Assembly: GCA_949294095.1 (NCBI GenBank)
Contig: CASFFZ010000003.1
Coordinates: forward strand, 1 to 64,000
Origin: an uncultured bacterium
Lineage (GTDB): Bacteria > Elusimicrobiota > Elusimicrobia > Elusimicrobiales > Elusimicrobiaceae
Length of the DNA stretch: 64,000 bases
Reading direction: 5' to 3'
Part shown: one piece after another, positions 8,303 through 17,095 of the stretch
How positions within the stretch are numbered: the first letter of the stretch is position 1
Layout: every line of letters begins with the position of its first letter
Translations under genes and position numbers: made by a program
The notes under the pieces: generated by a model
Told to the model about the DNA's origin: nothing
Database searches by the model: none
Seen by the model: only the letters and a program-made list of their open reading frames with translations

Positions 8303-9678
8303 TTTTCGCTCCAGCCCAACACATTTTTCATACGGGGCAAAATATCCGTATTATGGTATACGCCGGTAAATTCATCCGCGTCCGGGCCGTAGGCCACGCT
8401 TAAAATGGGAAGAGACGAATGGTTTACGCTCGCCCACACAATGCCGCGCGACTCGTTGAGTTGTTTAAACAGGCCGCTTACGTCGGACAAATTTTCAAAT
8501 TGGGTAATATCCACCTCAAAGCCCATCGCTTCGGAAAGGCGTTTTTGCAGGTATTGGGGCGTCAGTTTTTCGGCCGGCATCTTTTTAAGTTCCATTTCCA
8601 AGTTGTACAGGCTCTTTTTTTGCTTGTTAAACTGGCGGAACGTTTCAAACGAGGCGTAATCCACATCCCCGCCGTAGAGCACTTCGCCCTGGGCGGTTTT
8701 CTTCATGGCTTTGTCTTTGCCCAGGTGGCGGTAGGTAAAAGCGCCCAGGCCGGTGTCGTGATCGGCGTTTAAGTAGACCAGCGTTTCGCCGTTTTTGTCG
8801 GCATATGCGTTGACATATCCCAACAGCTCGTCCAGCGCTTTCATTTCGTGGAACCACGCGCCCGCGTCGTTGGCGTGGCCGGCCCAGTCAATCTTTCCGG
8901 CCTCCACCACCAGCACAAAACCGTTTTCGTTTTTGCTTAACAGTTCAACGGCTTTTTGGGTTTGTTCGGTAAGCGAGGGAATGGCGGGATATTCATCCAT
9001 TTCCAAAGACATCGGCAGCGATTCCTCCGCAAACAACCCCAGCACCTTGCCGGATTTGACGGCCGCCAGCTCTTTTTTATTTTTGGCCACGCGGTAGCCT
9101 TTTTTCTTGGCTTGGCGAAGCAGTTTTTTGTTTTCGCCCGTCGTAAAATACTTAAGGCCGCCGCCCATTACCACCTCCGGCGCAAAAGCAAGCAGCTGCC
9201 GGGCGATTTCCATTTTCTGGTTGCGGTTCTGCGCGTGCGCGGTAAATCCGGCCGGGGTGGCGTCCGCCACGTAGGTGTCGGTAATGATGCCAATGGCCTT
9301 GCCCTGCTTGCGCGCCAGCTCCAAAAAAGTTTCGGCCGGCTGGCTGTTGTAATCCATGCCGATAAACTCCGGCCGGGAAAAGCGGCCCGTGGCCATTTGC
9401 GTAGCCGAAGCGGCGGAATCGGTTACCACCGTATCATGCGTATTGTTAAAGAACAACCCCCATTCGCCGCTGTTCATCATTTTTTCCAAGTTGGATACGC
9501 GCCCGGCATATTCCTCCAGCCCGGCGTAGCGCACCCCCTGCATAAAAAGGCCCATGGCTTCGGGGCCCATGCCGTCCCCGATAATCCAAATGACATTTTT
9601 GACTTCTCCGGCGGCCAGTGCGCCCGTTAAAAAGAAACACGCGGCCAAAACAGCCGCCAAACGGCGAAAGTTTTTCAT
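8299..9678 (-). CDS. Alkaline phosphatase (PhoA family), exported
   Basis: The 459-residue enzyme should remove phosphate from phosphomonoesters in the periplasm. A signal peptide covers residues 1-23 (LAACFFLTGALAAG). Metal-binding GDGMG is at 34-38. The nucleophile loop TDSAASATQMATG places the catalytic serine at residue 88. Later metal ligands appear in VEAGKIDWAGHANDAGAW and LNADHDTGLGAF. It lies between glgA (8 bases) and ftsX (4-base overlap), an unusual position for a phosphate-scavenging gene. No Pho-box-like site is evident, so expression probably follows the operon rather than phosphate starvation. Confidence 0.93.
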   Translation of the reverse strand: MKNFRRLAAVLAACFFLTGALAAGEVKNVIWIIGDGMGPEAMGLFMQGVRYAGLEEYAGRVSNLEKMMNSGEWGLFFNNTHDTVVTDSAASATQMATGRFSRPEFIGMDYNSQPAETFLELARKQGKAIGIITDTYVADATPAGFTAHAQNRNQKMEIARQLLAFAPEVVMGGGLKYFTTGENKKLLRQAKKKGYRVAKNKKELAAVKSGKVLGLFAEESLPMSLEMDEYPAIPSLTEQTQKAVELLSKNENGFVLVVEAGKIDWAGHANDAGAWFHEMKALDELLGYVNAYADKNGETLVYLNADHDTGLGAFTYRHLGKDKAMKKTAQGEVLYGGDVDYASFETFRQFNKQKKSLYNLEMELKKMPAEKLTPQYLQKRLSEAMGFEVDITQFENLSDVSGLFKQLNESRGIVWASVNHSSLPILSVAYGPDADEFTGVYHNTDILPRMKNVLGWSEK

Positions 9679-9686
9679 ATGATCTC

Positions 9687-11135
9687 CTAAATAACCGTCT
9701 TTCTGTAAAGTTCCAGATATTGTTGGGCCGATTTATCCCACGACAAATCCTGCCGCATGGCATTGCGCACCAAGCGGTTCCAGCGTTTGCGGTCGTTAAA
9801 CACCGCCAAAGCGCCTTCCATCGCCTGCAAAATGCCGTGTTCGGTAAATTCTTCAATAAAAAATCCGGTTGCGGTGTCTTCCTTGCCGGGCTGGTATCCT
9901 TTGACCGTGTCCACCAACCCCCCTACTTTAGACACCACCGGCAGCGTGCCGTATTTCATGGCGATCAGCTGCGAGAGGCCGCACGGCTCAAAGCGCGAAG
10001 GCATCAGGAAAATATCCGCCCCCGCATAAATGCGGTGCGCCAAATCTTCGTCCAACCGGCCGTTGTAGCTGACCGACGCCGGATTGTTGCGCGCCAAGCT
10101 CTGGTAGGCTTTTTCCAACATCGGGTCGCCCATGCCCAGCACTACAAATTGCACGCGGTCTTTTAAGCGGCCGATTAAATCCACTACGATATCCAGCCCT
10201 TTTTGGTAATCCAAGCGCGACACAATGCCAATAAGCGGCTTGTCGGGATCTTGCGACAGTTTGCACTGCTGCTGCAGCGCCAGCTTGGCGGCCAATTTGC
10301 CTTTTACGGCTTCCGCCGCGTCGTAGCCGATGGGAAGCACCGGGTCAATTTCCGGATCCCATACTTCGGTGTCAATACCGTTTACAATGCCGCAGAAGTT
10401 TTTGCTGCGGTAGCGCAGCAAGCCTTCCAGGCCAAAACCCATGGCAGGGTCGCTCTGCACTTCGCGCGCGTAGTTGGGGCTGACGGTATTGATGTTATCG
10501 GCAAACACGATGCCGCTTTTTAGGAAGCTGATGCCACCGTAGTATTCAAATTTTTCGGGGGTATAATCCACCGGGTGGAACCCCGCTTTTTTAAACGTGG
10601 AATAAGGGAAATGCCCCTGATAGGCAATGTTGTGAATGGTGTACAAGCTGCGGGTGCGGGTGTAGAAGGCGTCCAATTTATAAACGGTCTTCAAATACGC
10701 GGGGATCAGGCCCGTCTGCCAGTCGTGGCAGTGGATAATGTCGGGGCGGAAACCGATAAATTTGCACCCTTCCAGCACGGCCCGGCTGAAGAGAATAAAC
10801 CGTTCGTCGTTATCGGCAAATTCGCCCGTTTTGGTGCGGTAGAGTTCGGGGCGGTCAAAGTATTTGCGGCTGCCCACAAAAAACACCAGCACATTGCCCC
10901 AGTTGATATAGGAAAGAGAAACTTGTTCAATGCGGTCTCCGATCGGAATCAAATACACGCCCGGCACCACTTTTAAGGAAGACACCCGCACAATGCTGCG
11001 GTAATGCGGCAGGAACAACAGCACTTTGTTGCCTTTGCGCATGGCAAACTGCTGGCACAAAGCGCCTACCACGTCTGCCAATCCGCCGGTTTTGCAAAAC
11101 GGGAACGCCTCGCTGGCGGCTAAAACGATATTCAT
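9687..11135 (-). CDS. glgA: Glycogen (starch) synthase GlgA
   Basis: GlgA extends alpha-1,4-glucan using ADP-glucose (GT5 family). The 482-residue length is typical. The ADP-glucose motif KTGGLADV lies at 15-22 and a second glycosyltransferase motif SRFEPCGLSQLIAMKYG near residue 385. The substrate loop HCHDWQTGLIP is also present. The start codon overlaps the scpB stop by 4 bases. No glgC, glgB or glgP is nearby, so the rest of the glycogen pathway must be encoded elsewhere. Confidence 0.96.
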   Translation of the reverse strand: MNIVLAASEAFPFCKTGGLADVVGALCQQFAMRKGNKVLLFLPHYRSIVRVSSLKVVPGVYLIPIGDRIEQVSLSYINWGNVLVFFVGSRKYFDRPELYRTKTGEFADNDERFILFSRAVLEGCKFIGFRPDIIHCHDWQTGLIPAYLKTVYKLDAFYTRTRSLYTIHNIAYQGHFPYSTFKKAGFHPVDYTPEKFEYYGGISFLKSGIVFADNINTVSPNYAREVQSDPAMGFGLEGLLRYRSKNFCGIVNGIDTEVWDPEIDPVLPIGYDAAEAVKGKLAAKLALQQQCKLSQDPDKPLIGIVSRLDYQKGLDIVVDLIGRLKDRVQFVVLGMGDPMLEKAYQSLARNNPASVSYNGRLDEDLAHRIYAGADIFLMPSRFEPCGLSQLIAMKYGTLPVVSKVGGLVDTVKGYQPGKEDTATGFFIEEFTEHGILQAMEGALAVFNDRKRWNRLVRNAMRQDLSWDKSAQQYLELYRKTVI

Positions 11136-12268
11136 TTGGTTTCCTCCTGGGAGATCTCTTGGGTTTGCTCCGAAGCGGCGGTTTGCGCTTCCGGCCGGGA
11201 AGCGCCGTCCGGCGAAGCGGGCGAAGTTTCCGGCTCCGAAGAAGACGGCTTGGCGGCAGGCTCTTGCCCGGCGGGATTGACATCCGGCGCCGCGAACGCA
11301 TCCGCCTCGGGCGATTGCTGGCCGAAAAAGTCGCCTTTGTTGTAGCTGTTGCGCGTAAAGAAAGGATCGGCCGACGAGTCCAACGCTTCCAGGCGTTCTT
11401 CTCCTTCCAGTTCTTCCACCGGAATAATCGCCGGTTCGGCCAGCGGCGGCAGCGGCTCGCCAAACGGCAGGTCTTCCTGTTTTTCGCGCAGCGACTTTGC
11501 CGCAAACACCTGCAAATCGGGCAGATCGGAAATTTTGTTCAGCCCGAACATTCTTAAAAATTCATCCGTCGTGCCGTAAACCATCGGCCGGCCGACCGTG
11601 TCTTTTTTGCCCACCACACGCACCAGCGACCGCTCCAGCAGCCGCTCCAGCGGCCCGGCCACGTCCACCCCGCGGATGGCTTCCATTTCCGCCCGGGTAA
11701 TGGGCTGTTTGTAGGCCACAATCGCCAGCGTTTCCAGCGCGGCGTTGGAAAGGCGGGTGGTCATTTTTTCATTGTACAGGCGGCGCACCCAGCGGCCGTA
11801 TTCGGGCTTGGTGGACATTTGAAACCCGCCCCCCAGCTCCACCACCTGCACGGCGCTGTTGCGGCGGATGTAGTCGTCTTTAATTTCCAAAATCATTTCC
11901 CGCACGCGCCGCGCGTCCACGCCGTCAATTACGTCCGCAATGCGGCTGGGTTTAAGCGGGCGGTCGGTAATAAACAAAAGCGTTTCTACAATCTGTTTAA
12001 ATTCGCTGGTGGGCACCAGTTCAAACGGCTCCTCGGAAGAAGCCGCCTCAGCCGGTTGGGCGGAAGCGTCCGCCGCCGCATCGGCCTGCCCCGGCGCCGA
12101 CGATTTCGCACCCGCCGTTTCGCCGTCTGCGGGCTGCGCGGGGGCGGAAGAGGGTTGCAACTCGTCTGCCGGCGCCGCCTGCGCGGGCGTTTGCGCGGCG
12201 GAAGAAACTTCCTGCGGGGCAACAAGTGCGGCCTGTTCGGTTTCGGGCAGTTGTTCTTCGGTTTGCAT
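11132..12268 (-). CDS. scpB: Segregation and condensation protein ScpB with long low-complexity ends
   Basis: ScpB binds ScpA and Smc and helps condense and segregate the chromosome. I chose ATG at 12268 because GGAGG lies 8 bases upstream; a TTG two codons earlier is too close to it. The 378-residue protein is about twice the usual length. The winged-helix core spans about 80-255 (IVETLLFITDRPLKPSRIAD, ALETLAIVAYKQPITRAEME). Residues 1-78 are rich in Ala, Pro, Gln and Glu, and residues 260-378 are again Pro/Ser/Glu/Ala-rich. Both ends are probably disordered. It follows scpA by 20 bases and overlaps glgA. Confidence 0.94.
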   Translation of the reverse strand: MQTEEQLPETEQAALVAPQEVSSAAQTPAQAAPADELQPSSAPAQPADGETAGAKSSAPGQADAAADASAQPAEAASSEEPFELVPTSEFKQIVETLLFITDRPLKPSRIADVIDGVDARRVREMILEIKDDYIRRNSAVQVVELGGGFQMSTKPEYGRWVRRLYNEKMTTRLSNAALETLAIVAYKQPITRAEMEAIRGVDVAGPLERLLERSLVRVVGKKDTVGRPMVYGTTDEFLRMFGLNKISDLPDLQVFAAKSLREKQEDLPFGEPLPPLAEPAIIPVEELEGEERLEALDSSADPFFTRNSYNKGDFFGQQSPEADAFAAPDVNPAGQEPAAKPSSSEPETSPASPDGASRPEAQTAASEQTQEISQEETK

Positions 12269-12288
12269 AGTCAAATCCTCCGGGGCGG

Positions 12289-13050
12289 TTATTTTTCTTC
12301 GCCGTGCATTAAGGTTTTAAAATCTTTGTCTTTGTTTTCCGGGTTTAAATAAATCCGGATTTGGCCCAGCTTTTCATCCTGCCGGGCAATCAGTTTTTTA
12401 ATTTTCATCAGTTCCAGCACCGCCATAAAACACGTAATAATGCCGCGTTTTTTGGTTTCCCCGACGAAAATATCGTCCAGCAGTACCCACTCGCGGTGTT
12501 TGAACAGGTTGACCACTTTCTCCATTTTCATTTCAATGGGGAACTCTTCCACCTTCAGCAGTTCAATGCGTTTGCGTTCGTCCAGCCGCTCAAACGCGCG
12601 TTTTACGGCGGAAAGCAAATCAAACATTTGCAGGTTGATTACTTTTTCTCCGTCGTCAAAAATAGGGGCGGAACGATAAAAATTGTCTTTGTTTTCTTCA
12701 AACTTTTGTTCTAAAAATTTGCTGGCTTCTTTGTACTTTTGATATTCCACCAGCTTGGCCACCAGCTCTTTGACGGGGTTGGGCCCTTCGTCTTCGGTGG
12801 TGGGCGCCTGGGAGGGGAGCAACGTTTTGGCTTTGATCTGCATCAGCGTGCTGGCCATCACCAAAAACTCGCCCGCCACTTCCAGGTTCAGTTCCTTCAT
12901 GACGTTTAAATAATCCAAGTACTGCGTGGTAATTTCCGCAATGTTAATGTCGCAAATGTCCAAATTGTCTTTTTTAATCAAGTGCAAAAGCAGGTCCATC
13001 GGGCCTTCAAACACGTTGATATGAACATTTATCGGTGCGGGAGCCAGCAT
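12289..13050 (-). CDS. scpA: Segregation and condensation protein ScpA (kleisin)
   Basis: ScpA is the kleisin that bridges Smc and ScpB. The 253-residue length is normal. The N-terminal signature FEGPMDLLLHLIKKDNLDI is at about 13-31 and ITTQYLDYLNVM follows. The C-terminal winged-helix part has GIITCFMAVLELMKIKKL near 205-225. It begins 2 bases after the trpS stop and is followed by scpB, the standard order. Confidence 0.96.
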   Translation of the reverse strand: MLAPAPINVHINVFEGPMDLLLHLIKKDNLDICDINIAEITTQYLDYLNVMKELNLEVAGEFLVMASTLMQIKAKTLLPSQAPTTEDEGPNPVKELVAKLVEYQKYKEASKFLEQKFEENKDNFYRSAPIFDDGEKVINLQMFDLLSAVKRAFERLDERKRIELLKVEEFPIEMKMEKVVNLFKHREWVLLDDIFVGETKKRGIITCFMAVLELMKIKKLIARQDEKLGQIRIYLNPENKDKDFKTLMHGEEK

Positions 13051-13052
13051 AC

Positions 13053-14108
13053 TTATCTTGTAATCCTCATGACCTTTTTCACGGCGGCCAGCGTCTTGGC
13101 GGCATTGGCGCGGGCGCGGTCTTTGCCGGCAGCAACGATTTTCTGCAGCAGGGCCTCGTCGCTTTCAAACAGTTTGCGCCGTTCGGAGAAGGCTTTCATC
13201 TCCGGTTCCATCAAGGCAAAAAGCTCCTTCTTGCACGCCACACAGCCCAGCGCGCCCGCCTTGCATTCTTCGCAGCGTTTGGCGGCGTTGGGGTTGTAAA
13301 TCCGGTGGAACGCGTACACCACACAGCCCTCGGGGTTGGCGGGGTCGGTGGCTTTTTTCTTGTTGGGGTCGGTGAACATCGTCATCACTTTTTTGCGTAC
13401 GGAGTCTAAATCTTCGCCCAAATTAATGGTGTTGTGGTACGACTTGGACATTTTCCGCCCATCCAGCCCCGGCACGCGCGCCACTTCGGTGTAGAGCGGG
13501 GCGGGCTCGGTAAATACGGCCTGCCCGTAAATTTCGGCAAAGCGGCGGGCCAAATCACGCGCGATTTCCAAGTGGGCGGTTTGGTCTTTGCCCACCGGCA
13601 CGTAAGCGGCCTGCTGAATGAGAATATCGGTTGCCATCAGCACCGGGTACCCCAAAAAGCCGAAGGAAGAAATTTCCTCGTCGCCGGTGATGGAGTTGAT
13701 TTTTTCGCCCAGCGATTTTTCGTCCAACTGGCCGGCGTATTTTTGTTTTAACAGTTCCTGAATTTGCTCTTTATACGTCGGGTTTCTAAGCAGCCAGCCC
13801 AGCGGGGTAATCATCCCCAGCAGGGTGTTGAGCTCGCTTACTTCGGGTACGTCGGACTGAATAAAAATAGTGCATTTCTCCGGATCCAGCCCCGCCGTCA
13901 GCCAGTCTATCAGCATATTGCGGCTGTTTTCGGCCAGGTTCTCGGTGTGTTCATACGCCGTGGTGAGCGAATGCAAATCCGCCACGAAAAAATAGCAGTT
14001 GTACTTGTCCTGCAGCGCCACCCAGTTTTTAAGCGCTCCGTGAAAGTTGCCTAAATGGAGTTTGCCCGTCGGGCGCATACCGGAAAGTACAATTTTGTCT
14101 TGTTGCAT
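13053..14108 (-). CDS. trpS: Tryptophanyl-tRNA synthetase with an added cysteine cluster
   Basis: This class I enzyme charges tRNA-Trp. The 351-residue length fits. The HIGH-like motif is KLHLGN at 16-21 and the KMSKS loop is at 219-223. An extra insertion after the catalytic core carries C262, C279, C282, C289 and C292, the last three spaced C-x6-C-x2-C. A similar cysteine arrangement in Thermotoga maritima TrpRS holds a 4Fe-4S cluster near the anticodon site, so a metal or Fe-S cluster is likely here too. It starts 13 bases after the M50 protease gene and precedes scpA by 2 bases. Confidence 0.95.
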   Translation of the reverse strand: MQQDKIVLSGMRPTGKLHLGNFHGALKNWVALQDKYNCYFFVADLHSLTTAYEHTENLAENSRNMLIDWLTAGLDPEKCTIFIQSDVPEVSELNTLLGMITPLGWLLRNPTYKEQIQELLKQKYAGQLDEKSLGEKINSITGDEEISSFGFLGYPVLMATDILIQQAAYVPVGKDQTAHLEIARDLARRFAEIYGQAVFTEPAPLYTEVARVPGLDGRKMSKSYHNTINLGEDLDSVRKKVMTMFTDPNKKKATDPANPEGCVVYAFHRIYNPNAAKRCEECKAGALGCVACKKELFALMEPEMKAFSERRKLFESDEALLQKIVAAGKDRARANAAKTLAAVKKVMRITR

Positions 14109-14121
14109 AAATACCTCTGTA

Positions 14122-14757
14122 CTACATTAAGAACTTCGAAAAAGCTCCCACCACCAACAGGGTTGGCGGAAGTAAAATATATTTTACCGCCCCCGTCAAA
14201 ATAAGCGCCAGCACCACATACATGCCGTAGCGGCCGAAAAAGCCGTCGTACTTCAGCGCGGCCTGCAGGGGCAGAAGCGCCGTTACGATGCGGCCGCCGT
14301 CCAAGGGCGGAATGGGAATTAAATTAAATACCGCCAAAAATACGTTAATAAACATGCCATACTGCAAAAATAAAAAGAGTTGCTCCAACGTGCGCGCGGA
14401 AAAGAAAGCCTGCCCGATGAGAAGCATCTTCATCACCAGCACGCACACCACCGCCAACAGCAAATTGACCGCCGGCCCCGCAAACGCCACTTTGCCCATA
14501 TCCCGCCGAGGGGAAGGCATCCGCATCGGGTTAATCGGCACGGGCTTGGCCCAGCCGAAAAGCGGCATCCCTATCAGCCAGCACAACGCCGGCACGGCCA
14601 GCGTGCCGATCGGGTCAATATGATGCAGCGGGTTGAGGGTAAGGCGTCCGCTCAGGTAGGCGGTGTCGTCCCCCAGGCGGTACGCCGCCAGCCCGTGCGC
14701 AAATTCGTGCAGGACAATGGAGAAAAATAAAATGGGTAAAAATACAATAACTTCCAT
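14122..14757 (-). CDS. Site-2 protease-like M50 zinc metallopeptidase
   Basis: The 211-residue integral membrane protein belongs to the small M50B (YfgN/SpoIVFB-like) group. The zinc motif VLHEFAHGLAAYRLGD lies in the first membrane segment at about 16-31, and the third ligand region NLIPIPPLDGGRI is near 140-152. About five membrane segments are visible. Its substrate is unknown. It is the first gene of the 12-gene run that ends with the diguanylate cyclase. A TAAAAT box (14766-14771) lies 8 bases before the ATG, so the leader would be extremely short. Confidence 0.9.
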   Translation of the reverse strand: MEVIVFLPILFFSIVLHEFAHGLAAYRLGDDTAYLSGRLTLNPLHHIDPIGTLAVPALCWLIGMPLFGWAKPVPINPMRMPSPRRDMGKVAFAGPAVNLLLAVVCVLVMKMLLIGQAFFSARTLEQLFLFLQYGMFINVFLAVFNLIPIPPLDGGRIVTALLPLQAALKYDGFFGRYGMYVVLALILTGAVKYILLPPTLLVVGAFSKFLM

Positions 14758-14765
14758 ACCCTTCT

Positions 14766-14771
14766 ATTTTA
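14766..14771 (-). promoter_or_regulatory. Possible -10 element for the 12-gene operon
   Basis: TAAAAT on the minus strand ends 8 bases before the M50 protease start codon. AGAAGGG lies between, overlapping a potential weak ribosome site. No good -35 box is visible, so this is only a candidate. Confidence 0.3.
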
Positions 14772-14840
14772 CTAATTTATCCCGGTTCCTGCACAGGCGC
14801 AGGGGGCGGATTTTATAAGGGAGTTTCCAATACAGGCAGT

Positions 14841-15956
14841 TTAGTTTAGCTTGGATTTGAAGTTTTTATACGCGGCCGCGCAAAGAACGGCGGAAATAAC
14901 CGCCAGCCACAGGCAGTTTTGCCAGAAAAACCAAACGTCGCCGCCTTTTAAAATAATGGAGCGGAAATTAACTACCGAATACATCATGGGGTTTAGATAG
15001 CACATCCACCGAAACAGCGGCGGAATGTTGGCCACCGGAAAGAAAACGCCCGAAAGCAAAATAGCCGGCATTAAAAAAAGCGCGCTGGCCATCATGGCCT
15101 GCTGCTGGGTATGCACCACCGTGCTGATAAGCAGGGCGCACGCCAGCGCCGATACGGCAAACAGCACCGCATTGACCGCCACCTGCCACAAACTGCCCCG
15201 AAACGGAATACCAAACCCCGCTACGCCGATAAACAAAATCAGCCCCACAATGCACAGCCCGATGACAAAATACGGCAGCGTCTTGCCCACCATAATTTCT
15301 TCCACGCTGCAGGGAGAAACTATCAGTTTTTCCATCGTGCCCGTTTCCTTTTCTTTGGCAATCGCCATTCCCCCCACCACCAGCAGCACAATAAATGTGG
15401 ACATTACCAGCAGGGCCGGAATCATAAAAGAAGTCGTGTCCATATAGTGGTTAAACAACACCCGCATATCCAGCTTAATCAGCCCGCCGGAGAGATCGTA
15501 CCCGTTCTCGCGCGCCACTTCCGCCACCAGCTGTTGGACGTATCCGTTTACCTGCTGGGCGCGCTGGGCGTTGGTGGCGTTAAGCAACAGCTGGATCGGC
15601 TCGGAACCGCGCTCCAAAGCTTTTTCAAACCCTTCCGGCGGCGCTACGAGCACCGCCTCGGCTTTATGAGAGGCCACCAGCGCTTCCGGGTCTTCCACCT
15701 GGGCGCCGTTTACGCCCGGCACCTTGGTAAACCAGCCCGACGCCAGCGCGCGGGTTTCCAAATCCTGCGCTATTTTGCCGGGCTTGGAAGCCACTACAAA
15801 TTTGATGTTTTTTACTTCGCTGGTCAGCGCCAGGCCAAACATAATGGTTTGCATTACGGGAATAAAGAAAATTGCCATAATCATTTTGGGATCCCGTATG
15901 ATTTGGATAATTTCTTTTACAAAAAATCCTTTTAAGGTTCGCGCGCGCAGTTTCAT
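14841..15956 (-). CDS. ABC-2 type exporter permease (YbhR-like)
   Basis: The 371-residue permease has an N-terminal membrane anchor (about 25-45), a large extracytoplasmic domain (about 46-175) and five C-terminal membrane segments, the usual ABC-2 (DrrB/YbhR) plan. The coupling-helix region AIAKEKETGTMEKLIVSP near 205-222 is characteristic. It overlaps the preceding permease gene by 4 bases and is the last gene of the exporter operon. In E. coli the related YbhSR pair with ATPase YbhF exports sodium/drugs; the substrate here is unknown. Confidence 0.92.
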   Translation of the reverse strand: MKLRARTLKGFFVKEIIQIIRDPKMIMAIFFIPVMQTIMFGLALTSEVKNIKFVVASKPGKIAQDLETRALASGWFTKVPGVNGAQVEDPEALVASHKAEAVLVAPPEGFEKALERGSEPIQLLLNATNAQRAQQVNGYVQQLVAEVARENGYDLSGGLIKLDMRVLFNHYMDTTSFMIPALLVMSTFIVLLVVGGMAIAKEKETGTMEKLIVSPCSVEEIMVGKTLPYFVIGLCIVGLILFIGVAGFGIPFRGSLWQVAVNAVLFAVSALACALLISTVVHTQQQAMMASALFLMPAILLSGVFFPVANIPPLFRWMCYLNPMMYSVVNFRSIILKGGDVWFFWQNCLWLAVISAVLCAAAYKNFKSKLN

Positions 15957-17095
15957 GGTTCCACATCCGTTTTAAATTTATGCACCGCCAGCAAAATCAT
16001 AGCGCCGGCAAACACCCCAATCGCCGCCAGCGCGGTGGCTAAGGTGGCGGGGGCGGCGTCGCTTAAAAACACCGTACGGCTGATGAGCAAAAACCACCGC
16101 TGGGGAAACAAAGCGGTAAAATACTGGAAAAATGCCGGCATATTTTCAATGGGGAAAATAAACCCCGAAAAGATAAACGACGGCAATAACCCCACCGCAA
16201 AAGCAAACTGAATGGCCGCCTGCTGCTGGCGCGTAACGACGGAAATTACCAATCCCAGCGCAAGCGCCCCCGTAATATACACCCAGCACGCCGCCACATA
16301 AAATAAAAAGCTGCCCAGAAACGGAATTTTAAACACGTATATCGCCAGCACAAAAACGACCAATACGTCAAAAAACGTCAACAAGAAATACGGCACAAGC
16401 TTTCCCAGCACAATTTCGGCCGGGCGCACCGGCGTGGAAAGAAGCAGTTCCATCGATCCGTTTTCCCACTCTTTGGCCACCGTCAGCGCCGTAAGCACAA
16501 TGGCCAAAAAACCGATAATAATGGTGCTTAAAGCGGGTACGATAAACCAGCGGCTGTTGAGCTCCGGGTTAAACAAGAAACGGCTTCGGATCCGATCTCC
16601 CGCGCCAGCGGCGTCTGCCAAGGCGGGGTTGTCCCGGGCGAAAACGGCGTTGGCCTTTTGCACCACGCCCTGCATATAGCTGCCCATGATGCTGGCCTGC
16701 ACATTGTCCGTCCCGTCGGCCAAAAGCTGCACCTCGCCGGGGTGTTCCGCGTCCCCCGCGCGGATATGCCGCCCAAACCCCGGGCGGATGACCAACAAGG
16801 CCGGGCTGTCGTTGCGCTCCAGCGCCTGATCCAGCTGGAACTGGCCGTGCACGGGGTGCAAATCAAAATACCCCGAGGACGCCGCCTCCTGCAAAAAACG
16901 GCGGGAGACGCTGGTTTGATCGTTGTCGCGCACATACACGCGCATATGTTTGTAATCCAGATCAATCACAAAGCCGAAAAATCCCACAAACACCAGCGGC
17001 AGCACCAACGTAACCAGCAGGGTAAACGGGTCGCGCAAAATATGTTTATATTCTTTTAAAGCCACGCTGCGGGCGCGGCGCCAAGAAAAGGTCAT
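15953..17095 (-). CDS. ABC-2 type exporter permease (YbhS-like)
   Basis: The 380-residue protein has the same layout as its neighbour: membrane anchor near 27-47, extracytoplasmic domain to about 180, then five membrane segments. The family motif TVAKEWENGSMELLLSTPVRP lies near 203-223 and precedes the core membrane segments. It overlaps the ATPase gene by 4 bases at its start and the next permease by 4 bases at its end. The two permeases probably form a heterodimer. Confidence 0.92.
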   Translation of the reverse strand: MTFSWRRARSVALKEYKHILRDPFTLLVTLVLPLVFVGFFGFVIDLDYKHMRVYVRDNDQTSVSRRFLQEAASSGYFDLHPVHGQFQLDQALERNDSPALLVIRPGFGRHIRAGDAEHPGEVQLLADGTDNVQASIMGSYMQGVVQKANAVFARDNPALADAAGAGDRIRSRFLFNPELNSRWFIVPALSTIIIGFLAIVLTALTVAKEWENGSMELLLSTPVRPAEIVLGKLVPYFLLTFFDVLVVFVLAIYVFKIPFLGSFLFYVAACWVYITGALALGLVISVVTRQQQAAIQFAFAVGLLPSFIFSGFIFPIENMPAFFQYFTALFPQRWFLLISRTVFLSDAAPATLATALAAIGVFAGAMILLAVHKFKTDVEP

